A DNA stretch of 64,000 nucleotides from Selaginella tamariscina (taxonomy: Eukaryota; Streptophyta; Lycopodiopsida; Selaginellales; Selaginellaceae). How positions within the stretch are numbered: position 1 is the first letter of the stretch; each line of letters opens with the position of its first letter. The DNA lies in assembly GCA_003024785.1 (NCBI GenBank), contig PUQB01000337.1:52501-116500 (forward strand). The letters are read 5' to 3'. Positions 37,347 through 50,041 of the stretch are shown here, piece after piece. The position numbers were made by a program, and so were the translations under genes. Under the pieces are notes generated by a model that saw nothing but the letters and a program-made list of their open reading frames with translations, searched no databases and was not told where the DNA came from.

Positions 37347-38800
37347 ATCTTTGCGAAATGGTTGGGGATTATGGATCCTTTGCAAAAGGAACACTGAAGA
37401 AGAAGCAGACAAGTGAAGTGGAGCCCTCAAAGAAGTCTGCAAAGAAACCCAGTAAGATGGCGAAGTCTAAGTCTGTTCAATCTATAAAGGATGTAGACAA
37501 GGATTTCAAGCTCACATGGTTGAAGCCTTTAAATGGAACAACGATGGAGGAGATGGAAGTCTTGACTGATTTGGTGATTGATGGCAAATTACAGATTAAC
37601 AACAGCAGCCCCACCTCTTTTCATCTCAAGGCAATGGAGTTGAAGACGGTCAGGCACTTCAAGGAGTGGTTGGAATACACTGTCACAAACTGGGTTGGAT
37701 TTCGGCTTCAACATACGAAGAGGTCAGCAAATATTTGCATGTGACAAATGATGATATGCTTGTCAAATGGGTGAATCAATCGGAAAATCTGGGCAAGAAT
37801 CTATTGCACGCCAACGCCAAGAAGGAGAACATTGCGATGACGCCTTTTCTTATGGCAGTCCTTCAGCAGCGGAGAACCGAGTTGAACCTTATAAAGGAGG
37901 ATGCTACGAATCACGACAAGCCCTACAGATGTTTGTTGTTGGATTCGGAGACTTTATGGGGTACCATCACTGCTTGTAGGAAACCGTTTCAATTGTTCAT
38001 GATGAATCGGCGGGTGTCAAAAAATCCTTCGATAGACAGGACACAAGGGAACAAGAACTATAGTGCAAGCATGAGCGAGTCTGGGAGCTGGAGGCTCAAG
38101 TAAAACACGTGCAAAGACAAGGTGGACAAGATACTCATGTTGCCAGCTCCGACTTGTGTCAAGGAGGTAAAAAAATTTGTAGGGTTGACAGGTGGAGAAA
38201 CTTAGCCGTGCAAGCATGTACAAAGAAGGTATTTATTATTGAATTCATACTTGCACTCTTGACTGATATCTACGTTTTCAGGTATTTATTTCTTGATTCT
38301 TGCTCATGTCACCGATACCTTTGCCTTCTCCTTTGCCAAGAGGAATAAACATCGTTAGACAGGATTTTATATGAATGATGCTGATCTGAAGTGCATTGAT
38401 TCGGTTGTTCACTTGGTTGTTAGGAATGCGCCAAACAGTTTCAAGCTTCCAAATGACTGGCCAGGAATCTGTTTGCCGTTGAAAAGGATAAGACCATGGT
38501 TGAGGACCTGAACAAGTGGATAGATAGGTTCTCAACTGATACCCCAACGAATCCATAAAGGAGTATTTGAGAAAGTTCCCTCCAGATAAGTGCGATAGCT
38601 CTGAAGACGAATTTGGTTCAATGTCGGAGTCTGAGGACGAACTTCAATCAGATATTAGACCGGAAGTTATCTCGAGGAGTACAGAACATTCGCACACTCC
38701 ATTACCCATATAGAAGATACAGAAGATCATGAACCATCTCACAAGCGACTTAGACACTCAGAAGGTAATAGCGAAGAAGAATTGTTAATGAGTTCTTAGA
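37347..38800 (+). pseudogene. 3' part of ParB-like TE-like gene, copy 2
   Basis: It matches copy 1 from about 1826 onward: the Lys-rich linker, the LTWLKPLNGTTMEEME block, the NDDMLVKWVNQSENLGKNLL segment and an acidic C-terminus (SESEDELQSD). The 5' part with the SGQHT motif is absent here, so this is a truncated duplicate. It carries about 150 bp at 38040-38190 that copy 1 lacks, and lacks about 310 bp that copy 1 has before the TRIM. Frame changes occur near 37675 and 38105. It lies upstream of the FCP1-like gene, as in copy 1. Confidence 0.6.
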
Positions 38801-39069
38801 GTGACGAATAGTTGTAAATGAGTGTAACATAAGGCATTTTTGTATATTTCGTTTATATTTGTACAGAAAATAAATTCTCAAGGATTAATGAAGCTTTTAG
38901 TTCAAACATGGGTCACACATTAACAAGGTAAATAATATACCTTGATAATTTTAAGGTCAGCTAATTATCATTTTTGCAGATGTAATGAAACAATTGAGAA
39001 CATGGATTTTCAGCATTGGCATGAGGTAAGAGAGGGGTTTGGCGACAATTTCTTGTGCCACATGTCAGA

Positions 39070-40237
39070 ATGACAGAGTTCATGCAGGAAATGGATAATA
39101 ATGCAGCTCAAAACATCGTTACCATGGGGGCCACTTCATCATCATTTTTATTGGCTTCAGTTCCGAAATCAATTTCTTCAGCGCATGCAATATCTGAATC
39201 TTGTAAGGATGATGTACAATTAAATGATGAAGGGATAGGCAACGAGATAGTGGCAACGGATAAATGTGAAAGGGAGCAAACAAGTGATTTGCAAAGTATT
39301 CAAGAGGCAACGCTATCTCATGTTACTCATGGCCATATTGTGTTGTTGGATGTCAATGGTGTTCTGCTTCATCGACAAAGGCCCGAGGATAGGAAAAAAG
39401 AAATCAAACAAGGAGATTTCATTCCTTGTCATGGTAAATTTCGATATGATATTATTTTTCGTCCAGGGTTGGATCGTCTCTTTCAAAAGCTTAAGGAGAT
39501 GGGTGCGCTTGTGGGGATTTGGTCATGCATGCAGATTCATAACTTAACACCGCTGTTGAATTTGCTTAAGAAACATTGTAGTGTTGAAGAGGTGATTCGT
39601 AAAGATTGGATTTTTGACCAGCGAATGTTATAAACCTCTCGAATTTCACAATATAAGAAAGGAAAGCAAGCCATACTTCTTCAAGAATGAAAGAATAATT
39701 GGGACTCATGGGGAGATCAGTCGCTTAAGGATAATGAAGAATGCACAGATGTTAGTAGTAGACGACTCTCCTCAGAAGGCTATGCTCAACCAAAACATTG
39801 CTTGTATTCATCCAATCACTTTCGATCCATATTCTGATACCGATATCATGGATGAGCTAGTGAACTACTTGGATACGTGCCTCAGAAAGAAGAATCTCGA
39901 AAATTTTTGTGAGCAGTATCCACCGTATCATACATTTCCTGAAGCTTTTCTTTCTCGTGATATTGAATTTTATAAAATGAAGGATAGCAACCGGGCGCTT
40001 TATAATATTATTCTTAAGGAACGTCAGTTTTTAGATGAGCCTTTATGCAGACCTTCTCTTATCACATCTTATGTATTAACAAGGATGGCAACTCCCAATT
40101 GCATTCGTGAGAGTGTTAAGTGGTGGCAACAACATCAAGATATTGACCAAAATGATTTGATTAATCCGGAGAGTGATGATTTAGACAAAATGAAGATTTC
40201 TTTGTATGATAGGAAGAAAGTATTTATAAAAAATTAA
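39070..40237 (+). CDS. FCP1/NIF-domain HAD phosphatase-like protein, copy 2
   Basis: It encodes a Ser/Asp-rich N-terminus followed by an FCP1-homology (NLI-interacting factor) domain. The HAD motif I region reads IVLLDVNGVLLH. The nucleophile Asp is present but the second Asp of the usual DxDxT is Asn, as in a plant subfamily with DxNGxL. Motif II-like GIWSCM and the motif III/IV region VVDDSPQKAML follow, then a C-terminal part with KWWQQHQDIDQND. One frame change at about 39625 (two bases fewer than copy 1, CGAATGTTATAA against CGAATATGTTATAA) splits it. Copy 1 is intact there but broken elsewhere. FCP1-type enzymes dephosphorylate Ser/Thr sites such as the pol II tail; activity with the Asn substitution is uncertain. 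Two copies with the same ParB-like neighbour suggest a linked cassette. Confidence 0.65.
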
Positions 40238-40483
40238 CATGTTGATAAGAAAATGATTTCATTTGTAATTATGTTTGATAGTATTTCTTCATTATTGTAA
40301 ACTATTTTTAGAATAATATGAATATTCTAAGATATTTTAGGAATATTCCTTACTAAGTAAGGTTATTGAAGGATTAATTAATATTTAAGGCTTAATTACA
40401 TATTAATTAAATGATTAATTAATAATTAAAACTTAAGTATTAATTAGTAATTTATTTTATATTCCCATTTTCACGTATCATGC

Positions 40484-41318
40484 CCACTTTAGTTACAACA
40501 TGCATTATGTTCTACTAGTGAAAATTAATTCTTAAGTTTAGTTTAATTAAGTTAATTCAGTTAAATCTTTGCTTGTGTTACAACATTGCACCATCCCATT
40601 AGTGGCCATCTTCAACAAGTTAAGAAACTTACGGTAGGTGGCCATAAATCATGCCCCATGTATAAATAAAATTCCTTTTTATTCACTTTTTAAAAGTAGT
40701 AAACTTCAAATAACATATTCTTAATAAAAAACAGTTGAAGTTTCCACCATATTCTTAATCAATTTCCTTACACCATTTGTGATTCTCCATAAAACTTAAC
40801 AAATTCTTTCACTTTAACAACTCTAAATGACTCATGGATGAAAGGCTTATTAGAGCTAAAACCTTCATCCTAGAAGGAGGACCAACTATACACTCTAACG
40901 ACCTGCTCTTAATACTATTCACAAACCCCTCTTGAAAATCTAAGGCCTCTTACAAGTCCTTCCCCATCCAAAGATGCGATGGGTTCTACACCTCTATATG
41001 AGTTTCACCTTAAATTTACCATTTTTTATCCCACCATAAGGAATAAAGGTATATCATGTGAGATTGTTCATAAAACTCGATGAGTTCTTTCATTTGAACA
41101 ACTTTAAATTGTTTTAGGTCACGCGTGGATGGCAAAATGTTTATTGTAACTAAAACTTTCATCCTTGTCAATAATAGTTGTAGATTCTTTTTAATTAAAG
41201 AAATTTTTCCCATTTGTAATGTTATTCAACCTTTAATTTGTCACGTTTACTTCATGTTACATTTTAATTGTGGCCACACAAAATACTTAATTTAATGTTA
41301 TTATATAATATATATATA

Positions 41319-41349
<31 letters not shown>

Positions 41350-41717
41350 GCCATTAAATACGTATATTAAATATACATAATGTATTCATATGTTCACTTG
41401 GTAAAGACGTTTACTCCTAGAAGAGTTTCCTGTCACTCACACAAACATTGTATAGTTCCATTTGTTAATCACTATAATTGCAGGGGATTTAATCTTGTTA
41501 TATTTTATGTTCTATATTCTTCTTTATACATAATCAATCCAATGTGTATGTGTATAGATATATGTATATATAATAACTTTTTAAATCGATTTTGAATACA
41601 TAAAGCCGGCTTAATATACATAAACATACATATGTACGGTAGATGTGTATAAAAAATTGTATGCTAATTAATCTAATTTAGATTACCTTTTAAAAAACAT
41701 CCCTTTGTTTCCTATTT
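40484..41717. other. AT-rich spacer with imperfect direct repeat
   Basis: I see no gene. An ~80-bp block around ATTCTTTCACTTTAACAACT (about 40800-40875) recurs imperfectly at about 41078-41165 (GTTCTTTCATTTGAACAACT ... AACTAAAACTTTCATCCTTG). A (TA)n tract lies at about 41303-41348. Confidence 0.5.
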
Positions 41718-41739
41718 GAACTGGCTGATCAGCCAGTTC
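41718..41739. other. 22-bp perfect palindrome at a junction
   Basis: The palindrome is perfect over 22 bp with core CTGGCTGATCAGCCAG. It lies seven bases before the point where sequence homologous to the array gene (GCTGATCATAC, exon 6) resumes. The palindrome contains the same GCTGATCA word. It may be a breakpoint scar or an element terminus. Confidence 0.7.
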
Positions 41740-41745
41740 TAATAA

Positions 41746-42336
41746 GGCTGATCATACGTACTATGGATTTGACAGGCAACGAACTTTTCCTAAATTGCTA
41801 TGCATTCTCGGCGGATGAAACTATGTGGGTATGCTCCTTTATACTCAACGGTGACAATTCACTCCCAGATTGTTTTACGCCCTGCATATGAAATACACAT
41901 ATATGAACTCAGCCATGCATATACATAACGTGTGTGTATATACGTATGCATGTGTGAGATGTGGACATGCAGAACCCAAGTACGTACATTCTGCTGGCCC
42001 TTCGCCCTGATCGTTCGTGACGGCTCAGGCAAGTTGTTTGTAAATATTTCACACATAGGACTTATGGTAATTTATTTTAATGAAGGTGGGGGATTCATCA
42101 TCCACAACCATCGTGGAAATATCAAAGACAGATGTCATTGACACACATTGCAATAGTCTTCCAACGTCATGTCATAATCCTTATCTTGCAATGGATCCGC
42201 TCCGAGGTGCATAGTTGTAGACATTGAGGGCCATAAATTAGCTTATGAAATATGTCCCATCCGAGCAGAACGCGTGGATATAAACTGGGATTCAGGGTAC
42301 CGCGGTGGTAAAGCTGTCTATAAGATAGAGGTTTAG
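41746..42336 (+). pseudogene. Unknown array gene, copy D, displaced 3' end
   Basis: Homology to copies A-C resumes inside exon 6. Exon 6 and exon 7 remnants are fused by a deletion that removed the intron and parts of both exons (GACAGGCAACGAAC...CTAAATTGC). Exon 8 survives as SGKLFVN-type text. Exon 9 reads LMVIYFNEGGGFIIH with a five-G run, which keeps the frame that copies A and C lose. The end has NWDSGYRGG(K), then GTTTAG. It is separated from the D 5' half by 7.1 kb of inserted sequence. Confidence 0.7.
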
Positions 42337-42880
42337 GTGCGTAGGACTGTTAACAACTTGTCAAACTAGTAATGTTTTCTTTGTGTATATAAACCCTCCT
42401 GTGTGTACGTGTGCGTGGCTTGGTGTACCTCTCTGTGTATGGCTTCATCTACTCAAGGCATGCAGCAAGGACCTTCAGTTCTCACTTATTTACATACAAC
42501 ATGTATTAAGTGTGCGTGCGTGTATTATTTTGGATCCTTCAAAGGCAGGTTACGACGGATGGTAAACATGTGCTCCCAAATCGACCATCTCTCAATACGC
42601 TCAATTTGGTCAAATACTTTATATTACATCGTACTATATAATATATCACATCTATAATACCTCACGCACAGTACATAGCTGTACGGAAACATACTACACA
42701 CATTGTGGTAATAGCAATAATGTCTAAGTTCTTATTATGGATAGGTATAGAACTTACTAAAAGTGTATACTCACTCTAACTTTATAAGTTACATAAGTAT
42801 GTATTCTGCCCTCAAGGTTTGTTTATACAATGTACCATACATAGAAGCATTTGAAGTATACGTTAGAGAGGGACAAGATC
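42337..42880. other. No gene seen
   Basis: The stretch contains (TG)-rich tracts similar to those 3' of the array genes (TTTGTGTATATAAA, GTGTGTACGTG) and is then unrelated. I find no open frame with support. Confidence 0.5.
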
Positions 42881-42902
42881 CATGTACATACATGTACATG
42901 TG

Positions 42903-43061
42903 GTGAGGACTCGTACAAGGACAGCACCTTGATCATGCACACTGTGGACCTCGGACCTGCAGGTACTAAGATTTATATCTATGGTAAACTTTGAGAGAGA
43001 ATGACAAGTTTCCGTGCAGGATGAAGGTGGAGAGGACGAGATTAGCTGCGAGGTCAAGTGA
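42903..43061 (+). pseudogene. 14-3-3 3'-end fragment (inverted duplicate)
   Basis: Bases 42903-42962 encode [12 protein letters not shown], the 14-3-3 signature-2 region, then lack about 23 bp encoding QLLRDNL and continue out of frame. An intron (GTACTAAG...CGTGCAG, to about 43020) and a last exon (DEGGEDEISCEVK, stop ending 43061) follow. The full gene on the opposite strand has the same intron position and a very similar last exon (44872-44914). Because the intron is kept, this is a DNA-level inverted duplication, not a retrocopy. Confidence 0.8.
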
Positions 43062-43390
43062 TGTGATTGATTTGTGTATCGGTATCTTAGTATATACTTG
43101 AATCTAAACCCTAATTACAACTCGATTTTATATATTTCTGCACACTGCACATTCTTTTATTTTCATCTTCAGTGATGCCTGGCGAACCTGATCAAATTTC
43201 CACACGTTCAATACAATAGAAACTTACCTTATTATCTCTTATGTGTGTGTTTATATATAGATAAATAGACAGATAGAGAGATTCATCATTAGTGCGATTG
43301 CCCCATTTTATGAAGCAATTCATGTGTACTTGTGGATCGTTTTGTTCAAAAGTAAAGGAGATGATCATGCAGATGTACATGTGTGATGTG
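42903..43390 (+). repeat. Inverted repeat arm, left (partner ~44460-45020)
   Basis: Besides the 14-3-3 exons, the downstream sequence TATGAAGCAATT...TCAAAAGTAAAGGAGATG (about 43308-43362) is found inverted at about 44485-44545. The arms therefore extend about 500 bp on either side of a ~1.1-kb centre. Confidence 0.7.
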
Positions 43391-43805
43391 TGTGTGAATC
43401 ATTCATAGAAGAGGTCTCCTGTGTACTTGTTATCATACCCTAGATCTGCAAAACCCACACATACACCGGTGGTGGCAGGAAAAGCAAGGATGTTTCTATA
43501 GCGCTTACAAAGACCCCAGGCAGTTTCCAAGGTTCCTATGCTGACCACCTCACTCAATCTTCATATGTATATTTATGCACTATGGAACACTAATATCTAT
43601 GATCAGATCTAAGTTTAAATCTAAATCTAAATCTAATCTAAAGTTATATAACTTAGAACGTTCCTAAAGTGCGTGCCTAAATTGAAAAGATTGCATTGCA
43701 TTGCACAGGGTTTAGGGTTATTAAATCTAGCTAAATTAAGCATGAAAATGATGAATTTATCAATAACCTAGAGAATCCAAAACTGAAAAATTAAACATTA
43801 GGTAC

Positions 43806-43843
<38 letters not shown>

Positions 43844-44460
43844 CATATATATATATATATATACCAACACACACACACCACACATTAAATTTATCAATAC
43901 CTAATAAAAACTAAATTTCATATTTTAAGTACTAAGTCTTTTCTTTTATATTAGCGTTTCATTGACATATAAAATAACATAGTAGTTGTTTAACTATTAA
44001 TATATTTTTCCAGCCTGTATGAATGTTTTAATGATTAATTTCAAGCGAACTTATGCAATTCAAGGATTCCAACACACACATTATCCATTCACTCACTTTT
44101 ATTAACACACGCCCACAACATCACATGAACATATACTCTCCCATCAGATAACATATATAAACTTTCATTAACCTTTGTGTAATCATAAAGTTCATAGACT
44201 AAGTAATATGATGATAAATTCTTACGTCATAGATAAGAATCACACAGTAAAAAACTTAATTGAATGTATACGTCGTTAATTATTCTTCAGAGGTCAACTC
44301 GGTAATAAATATATAACTTTATAATAAAGCATGACTTGAGTATAAACCTCATCATAGACTCTATTAAAGAAAACTCATGTGCGAGACTGTGCGTGCATGT
44401 GTGTATGTGTGTGTTGTAAGACGTGTATACCTATCTATACACACATACGTACACATGTAT
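43062..44460. other. Centre of the inverted duplication, no gene seen
   Basis: It holds a (CA)n tract at about 43811-43843 followed by (AT)n, a TCTAAA hexamer run at about 43612-43645, and further CA/TG-rich stretches. I see no coding signal. Confidence 0.6.
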
Positions 44461-44871
44461 ACATGATATAACCATACAAAGAGGACCATCTCCTTTGCTT
44501 TTGAGCAGATACAAAAGTATACATATAATTGCTTCATAGAATGGGATGATGTGCACCGGGGTATCAGGAAAAGTAAGTGTCATCATTTACAGGGGTATGG
44601 TCCTCTCAGACACACACACACACACAGAGTATGTGTGTGTGTGTCTCCTTCAAAACAGCTTGGAGATTCACCTCCTGCAACAGCGAACTCAGACTGTATC
44701 TCCTCAGTTAGCCACTTTCTGTACGCGTGGAAAATAGATCACGTTGGAAAATCAAAGAATGTGTAGTGTGCAAAAATATATGCATCGGTTTAAGGTTTAA
44801 ATTCAAATCGCAACGCAACAAAATACAGTAGTAAGTACGTACTGGAAAGACCAATACACGAATCAATCACA

Positions 44872-46308
<1,437 letters not shown>

Positions 46309-46602
46309 CTGGAAATCAGATCGGATCGATCTAGTGAATTCGCAAAGAAAAAAGAATTTCACAAACAATGCAAAATCTAATGACAAGGCAGTAAAAATCG
46401 AGTGTAAAAAACAGAAATTTACTTACCTCTGGAGATGGATCTGTGAGAGCTGCGGAAGGAAGAACCCTATCTTCCGGCTATGGCGGACACAAATAGAGTG
46501 ATGAGAGAGATCGACGGCTATGACCACGCCGTGTCATTCTGGAGCGTAATTGTCACCGACCACGTGGAGATGCTCTCGCTTAGCTGTACATGAAATATAT
46601 TC

Positions 46603-46768
46603 AACTTAGCTTTAGATAGAATATTCACTTCCTTTATAATCAATATTCTTAGCAATATTTTATTACTTAACAATGTTGCATACCTAACTTAGCTTTAGAT
46701 AGAATATTCACTTCCTTTATAATCAATATTCTTAGCAATATTTTATTACTTAACAATGTTGCATACCT
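46603..46768 (+). repeat. 83-bp tandem duplication
   Basis: The block AACTTAGCTTTAGATAGAAT... to GTTGCATACCTA occurs at 46603 and 46686 with essentially no differences, upstream of the 14-3-3 gene. Recent slippage or an assembly duplication is possible. Confidence 0.9.
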
Positions 46769-46769
46769 A

Positions 46770-47289
46770 CCTGACAGCAAATTCCACTGTGGTAGTTCAA
46801 AGAATATTCTTATTTATAACCACATCTTATATTGTTGTATCACACGTTATGACACATAATGTGCTCTTATCTTATTTACGTAAACATTATCAAACACCAC
46901 GTAAGGTGAACTATCACTATATGGAATGCTTACGGTTGTTACTGCATTAACAAGGTTAATACGTTGCCGTACTTAACGTTTAATCAAAAGCTATTAGTAT
47001 AATAATCATTTTTTACTAAATAAAATATAAATAATCAAATATAAAAGATAAATATCACAAGACAGTTGGAGAAGCGTTGAATTTCAGGATGTCAATACGT
47101 GCAAAACTCTGTTGCTTAATTAAACCATATATCTACGTGCACTTGTTCCTTTGTAGACCTCGTCACCCGAGTACAGTGTTCTAATAGCGTACTAAAGGAA
47201 GGAATAAATCTTAGCCGCATTAGTTTACCGCGTTGGAGGGTCCCGTTAGCTCTTTATAAACTCCGAACTTCGTCACAAATTCTAAGAAA
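46770..47289. other. Intergenic, laccase 5' region
   Basis: AT-rich sequence without a gene. A TATA-like TTTATAAAC lies about 35 bases before the laccase start, at 47253-47261. Confidence 0.5.
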
Positions 47290-49075
47290 ATGAAGGAGAG
47301 TTTATGGATTATGATCCTTCTTCTATGTCTATCTAATCATGTGCAGATGCAGCCACAAGGCGTTTTGAGTTCAATGTAAGTGCTGTCTGTCGTCTCTCTC
47401 TCTCTCTCTCTATATAAATATAATATATATGAGCAAAAGCTCCAGTTATATGTTCTGATATCAACGTTATCTGGCAGATTGTCCGTATCAACATAACAAA
47501 GCTCTGCCAGACGAAATCTATTGTAACAGTCAACGGACAGTACCCAGGTCCAACAATCAGGATACAGCAAGGAGATAATGTAGTTGTAAGAGTTAACAAC
47601 TTGATCGACAACAAATAACTATTCACTGGTATATAATGTGTTTACAAAAAGCTTCAACAAAGTCTAACACGAACTGCAGGCATGGAGTTAACCAGCACTT
47701 AACTGTATGGTCGGATGGACCTGCATATATCACTCAGTGTCCCATCCAAAGGAACCAGTCATTCTCTTACCGTTTCAACGTCCAAACAAGTCGGTACACT
47801 CTTCTGGCATGCACACAACTCGTTTTCTCCGCGGTACGGTGTACGGTGCTTTTGTTATAGATCCTCCGCGAAGCAAACAGCCTCCGTACCCGTATCCTGT
47901 TCCATACAAGAGAGACTATCATTCTCGGTAAAAGTCCTTGCATATGTGTTCAGTTTATTGTACTCATTTATCCATTTCAGGTGATTGGTACGTCACGGAT
48001 CTCGACGAGGAAGAAAGGAACATTACTCTATATGGGGGAGCTTTACGACCGTCAGATTCATACACGATCAATGGGAGAGTCGGTCCATACAACTGCTCTG
48101 GTATTACTCGCACGGATGATACGCACGAGATCGGATTTGTCCCCGGGAAGACGCATCTTCTGAGAGTCATTAATGCTGCACTGGAGCAGAACTTGTTCTT
48201 CTCCATCGCAAATCACACAATGACTGTGGTAGAAATCGACGCGGCCTACACAAAGCCGCTCACGGTTACCGAATTCATGATCACTCCCGGCCAGACAGTG
48301 TCTGTGCTTGTTACGGCAGATGCAGTATGTGGGCGGTACTACATGGCTGCCAACCGTGGAACCGCGGTGCGCCTTTCAACCCACAACCGGCGCTCGGCAT
48401 TGTCAACTACATAAGCCCTGCCACAGATCCCTTGTCACAGCCTGTACTGGGAACGCTCCCCGACCCGAACAATGAGGCACTGGGGAGTCTTTCGAGAAGA
48501 CCGTAAGAAGTCTGAATTCGGCTGAATACCCAGAGATTGTGCCCCAAACAGTCGATCGAAGCTTGTACCAAGTCATCAGTTTGAATTTGTTACCGTGCGC
48601 CCCAGGTGTTCAGTGCCAAGGTCTGAACGGTCTGCGTTTTGCAGCATCCATGAACAACGTCTCATTCGCGACGCCATCCATTGCCATCCTACAAGCATAT
48701 TTCAGCGCTATACCTGGTGTGTTCACCACTGACTTCCCAGATAGTCCGCCTATTCCATACGACTACGCAGGGCAAGGATACCCCGGCCCCCGTTTCCGAC
48801 TGTCGGCACCAAAGTGAGCGTTATTCCGTACGGTGCAAATGTTCAGCTGGTTCTTCAGAGTACGGCAAACCCTGGTGCGAATGATAGCCATCCTTTCCAT
48901 TTACACGGTTTCGACTTCTATATTATGGGACAGGGCAAAGGGAACTTCAATGCAGCCCGTGATGTGCCAACGTTTAACTTGGTTGATCCACCTCGCCGGA
49001 ACACCGCTTTGCTCCCTGCATTGGGATGGGTTGCTTTGAGATTCAAAGCAGAGAATCCAGGTGTGTGTGTGTGTT

Positions 49076-49108
<33 letters not shown>

Positions 49109-49288
49109 GAGAGGAGAGAGGAGAGAGAGAGAACGTGTAACATAGATGTCATGTACAGGGTTTGGTTGTTTCATTGTCATATAGAAGGACATATTATATG
49201 GGGAATGGAATGGCATTCATCGTTTTAAAATGGGAAAGGAGCAAACGAAACCTTGCCTCCTCCACCAAGAGATCTTCCAAGGTGTTAA
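47290..49288 (+). CDS. Laccase (plant multicopper oxidase)
   Basis: Laccases oxidise phenolics with four coppers, in plants mainly monolignols in the apoplast. Exons: 47290-47375 (hydrophobic signal peptide [20 protein letters not shown]), 47478-47628 ([20 protein letters not shown]), 47680-47927, 47981-49060 and about 49159-49288. HWHG is rebuilt across intron 2. WHAH is present as [15 protein letters not shown] near 48895, and HCHIEGH near 49172. [11 protein letters not shown] is followed by the stop. Also seen are [20 protein letters not shown] and DPPRRNT. The length fits a ~560-residue laccase. Single-base frame changes occur near 47617, 47795, 47825, 48375, 48480, 48810 and 49230, mostly in conserved text. 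It is either a pseudogene or an indel-rich assembly. The last intron opens with a long (GT)n tract. Confidence 0.85.
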
Positions 49289-50040
49289 AGAAGCATATAT
49301 ACACATTCTTTAATATACTTATTCATTGTGAGTATTTTATACACCTTTTTCTTTTGTATTTTAATTTCAAATGTACATACTCAACGTGTAATTTCGATTA
49401 ATGCTACGTAAATAACTTCTTAAACACTCATGTGTTATACATTTTTATTATTATTATTTATTTTTGAATTGCATACCGGTGTGGAAATTCATGATCATAA
49501 AGCCTGGCAGATATGAAACACATTACTAGAAGGCTTATCATATTATATTTAGTCAACTCTAGCCTGCCTAGCACTAGGAAATCCGGTACAAAATGTCAGC
49601 ACCTTGACCGAGCATTCTATTGGTTGTAACGCGTTTGTGCGCGTGTGTGTTGCCGTAGACTTCGAAACATATGTATGTTCTTTAAGTAGCTTTAAATTTA
49701 AATAATGTATAGTAAGTTACATATAAAATGGGTATATAAAAAAAATAATCATGTATGTATACAAAAAAATGCTTTTGCTTAATGTGTATATGTAAACATT
49801 TTAGTTTTCTTACTTTCTAATTATTATGTATTTATAAATGAAATATATTAGAAACTATCTATTAATATAATATGTACAATTCTTTTAGTAAAATGTATAT
49901 ATAAAATATAGTTGGTTACCCATATATTTGTGTTTAACGGATTATCAATATATCATCGATTTACTAAATATCTCAAGATCAAATCTCACCATTGAATTTA
50001 AAACAGAATATTCGCATAACAAGTACTTATTTCTCAAGAT
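49289..50040. other. AT-rich intergenic region
   Basis: I see no coding signal between the laccase stop and the PPR gene. It carries AT-rich words and a short GTGCGCGTGTGTG tract near 49640. Confidence 0.5.
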
Positions 50041-50041
50041 T

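Larger units (their letters stand above)
37347..40483 (+). repeat. Segmental duplication, copy 2
   Basis: It starts at AGGATCTTTGCGAAATGG, in the middle of the ParB-like gene, directly after the DUF7869-like remnant. It ends at CACGTATCATGC, just where copy 1 meets array unit A. It has the empty site for the TRIM at 38516-38520. Confidence 0.85.

Noticed and set aside
42903..43061. 14-3-3 fragment as a processed retrocopy
   Set aside because: The intron is retained and homology continues into non-coding flank, so it is a DNA-level duplication.
43811..43855. (CA)n/(AT)n as a possible regulatory element
   Set aside because: It is a simple microsatellite within the spacer of the inverted duplication, with no gene start nearby.
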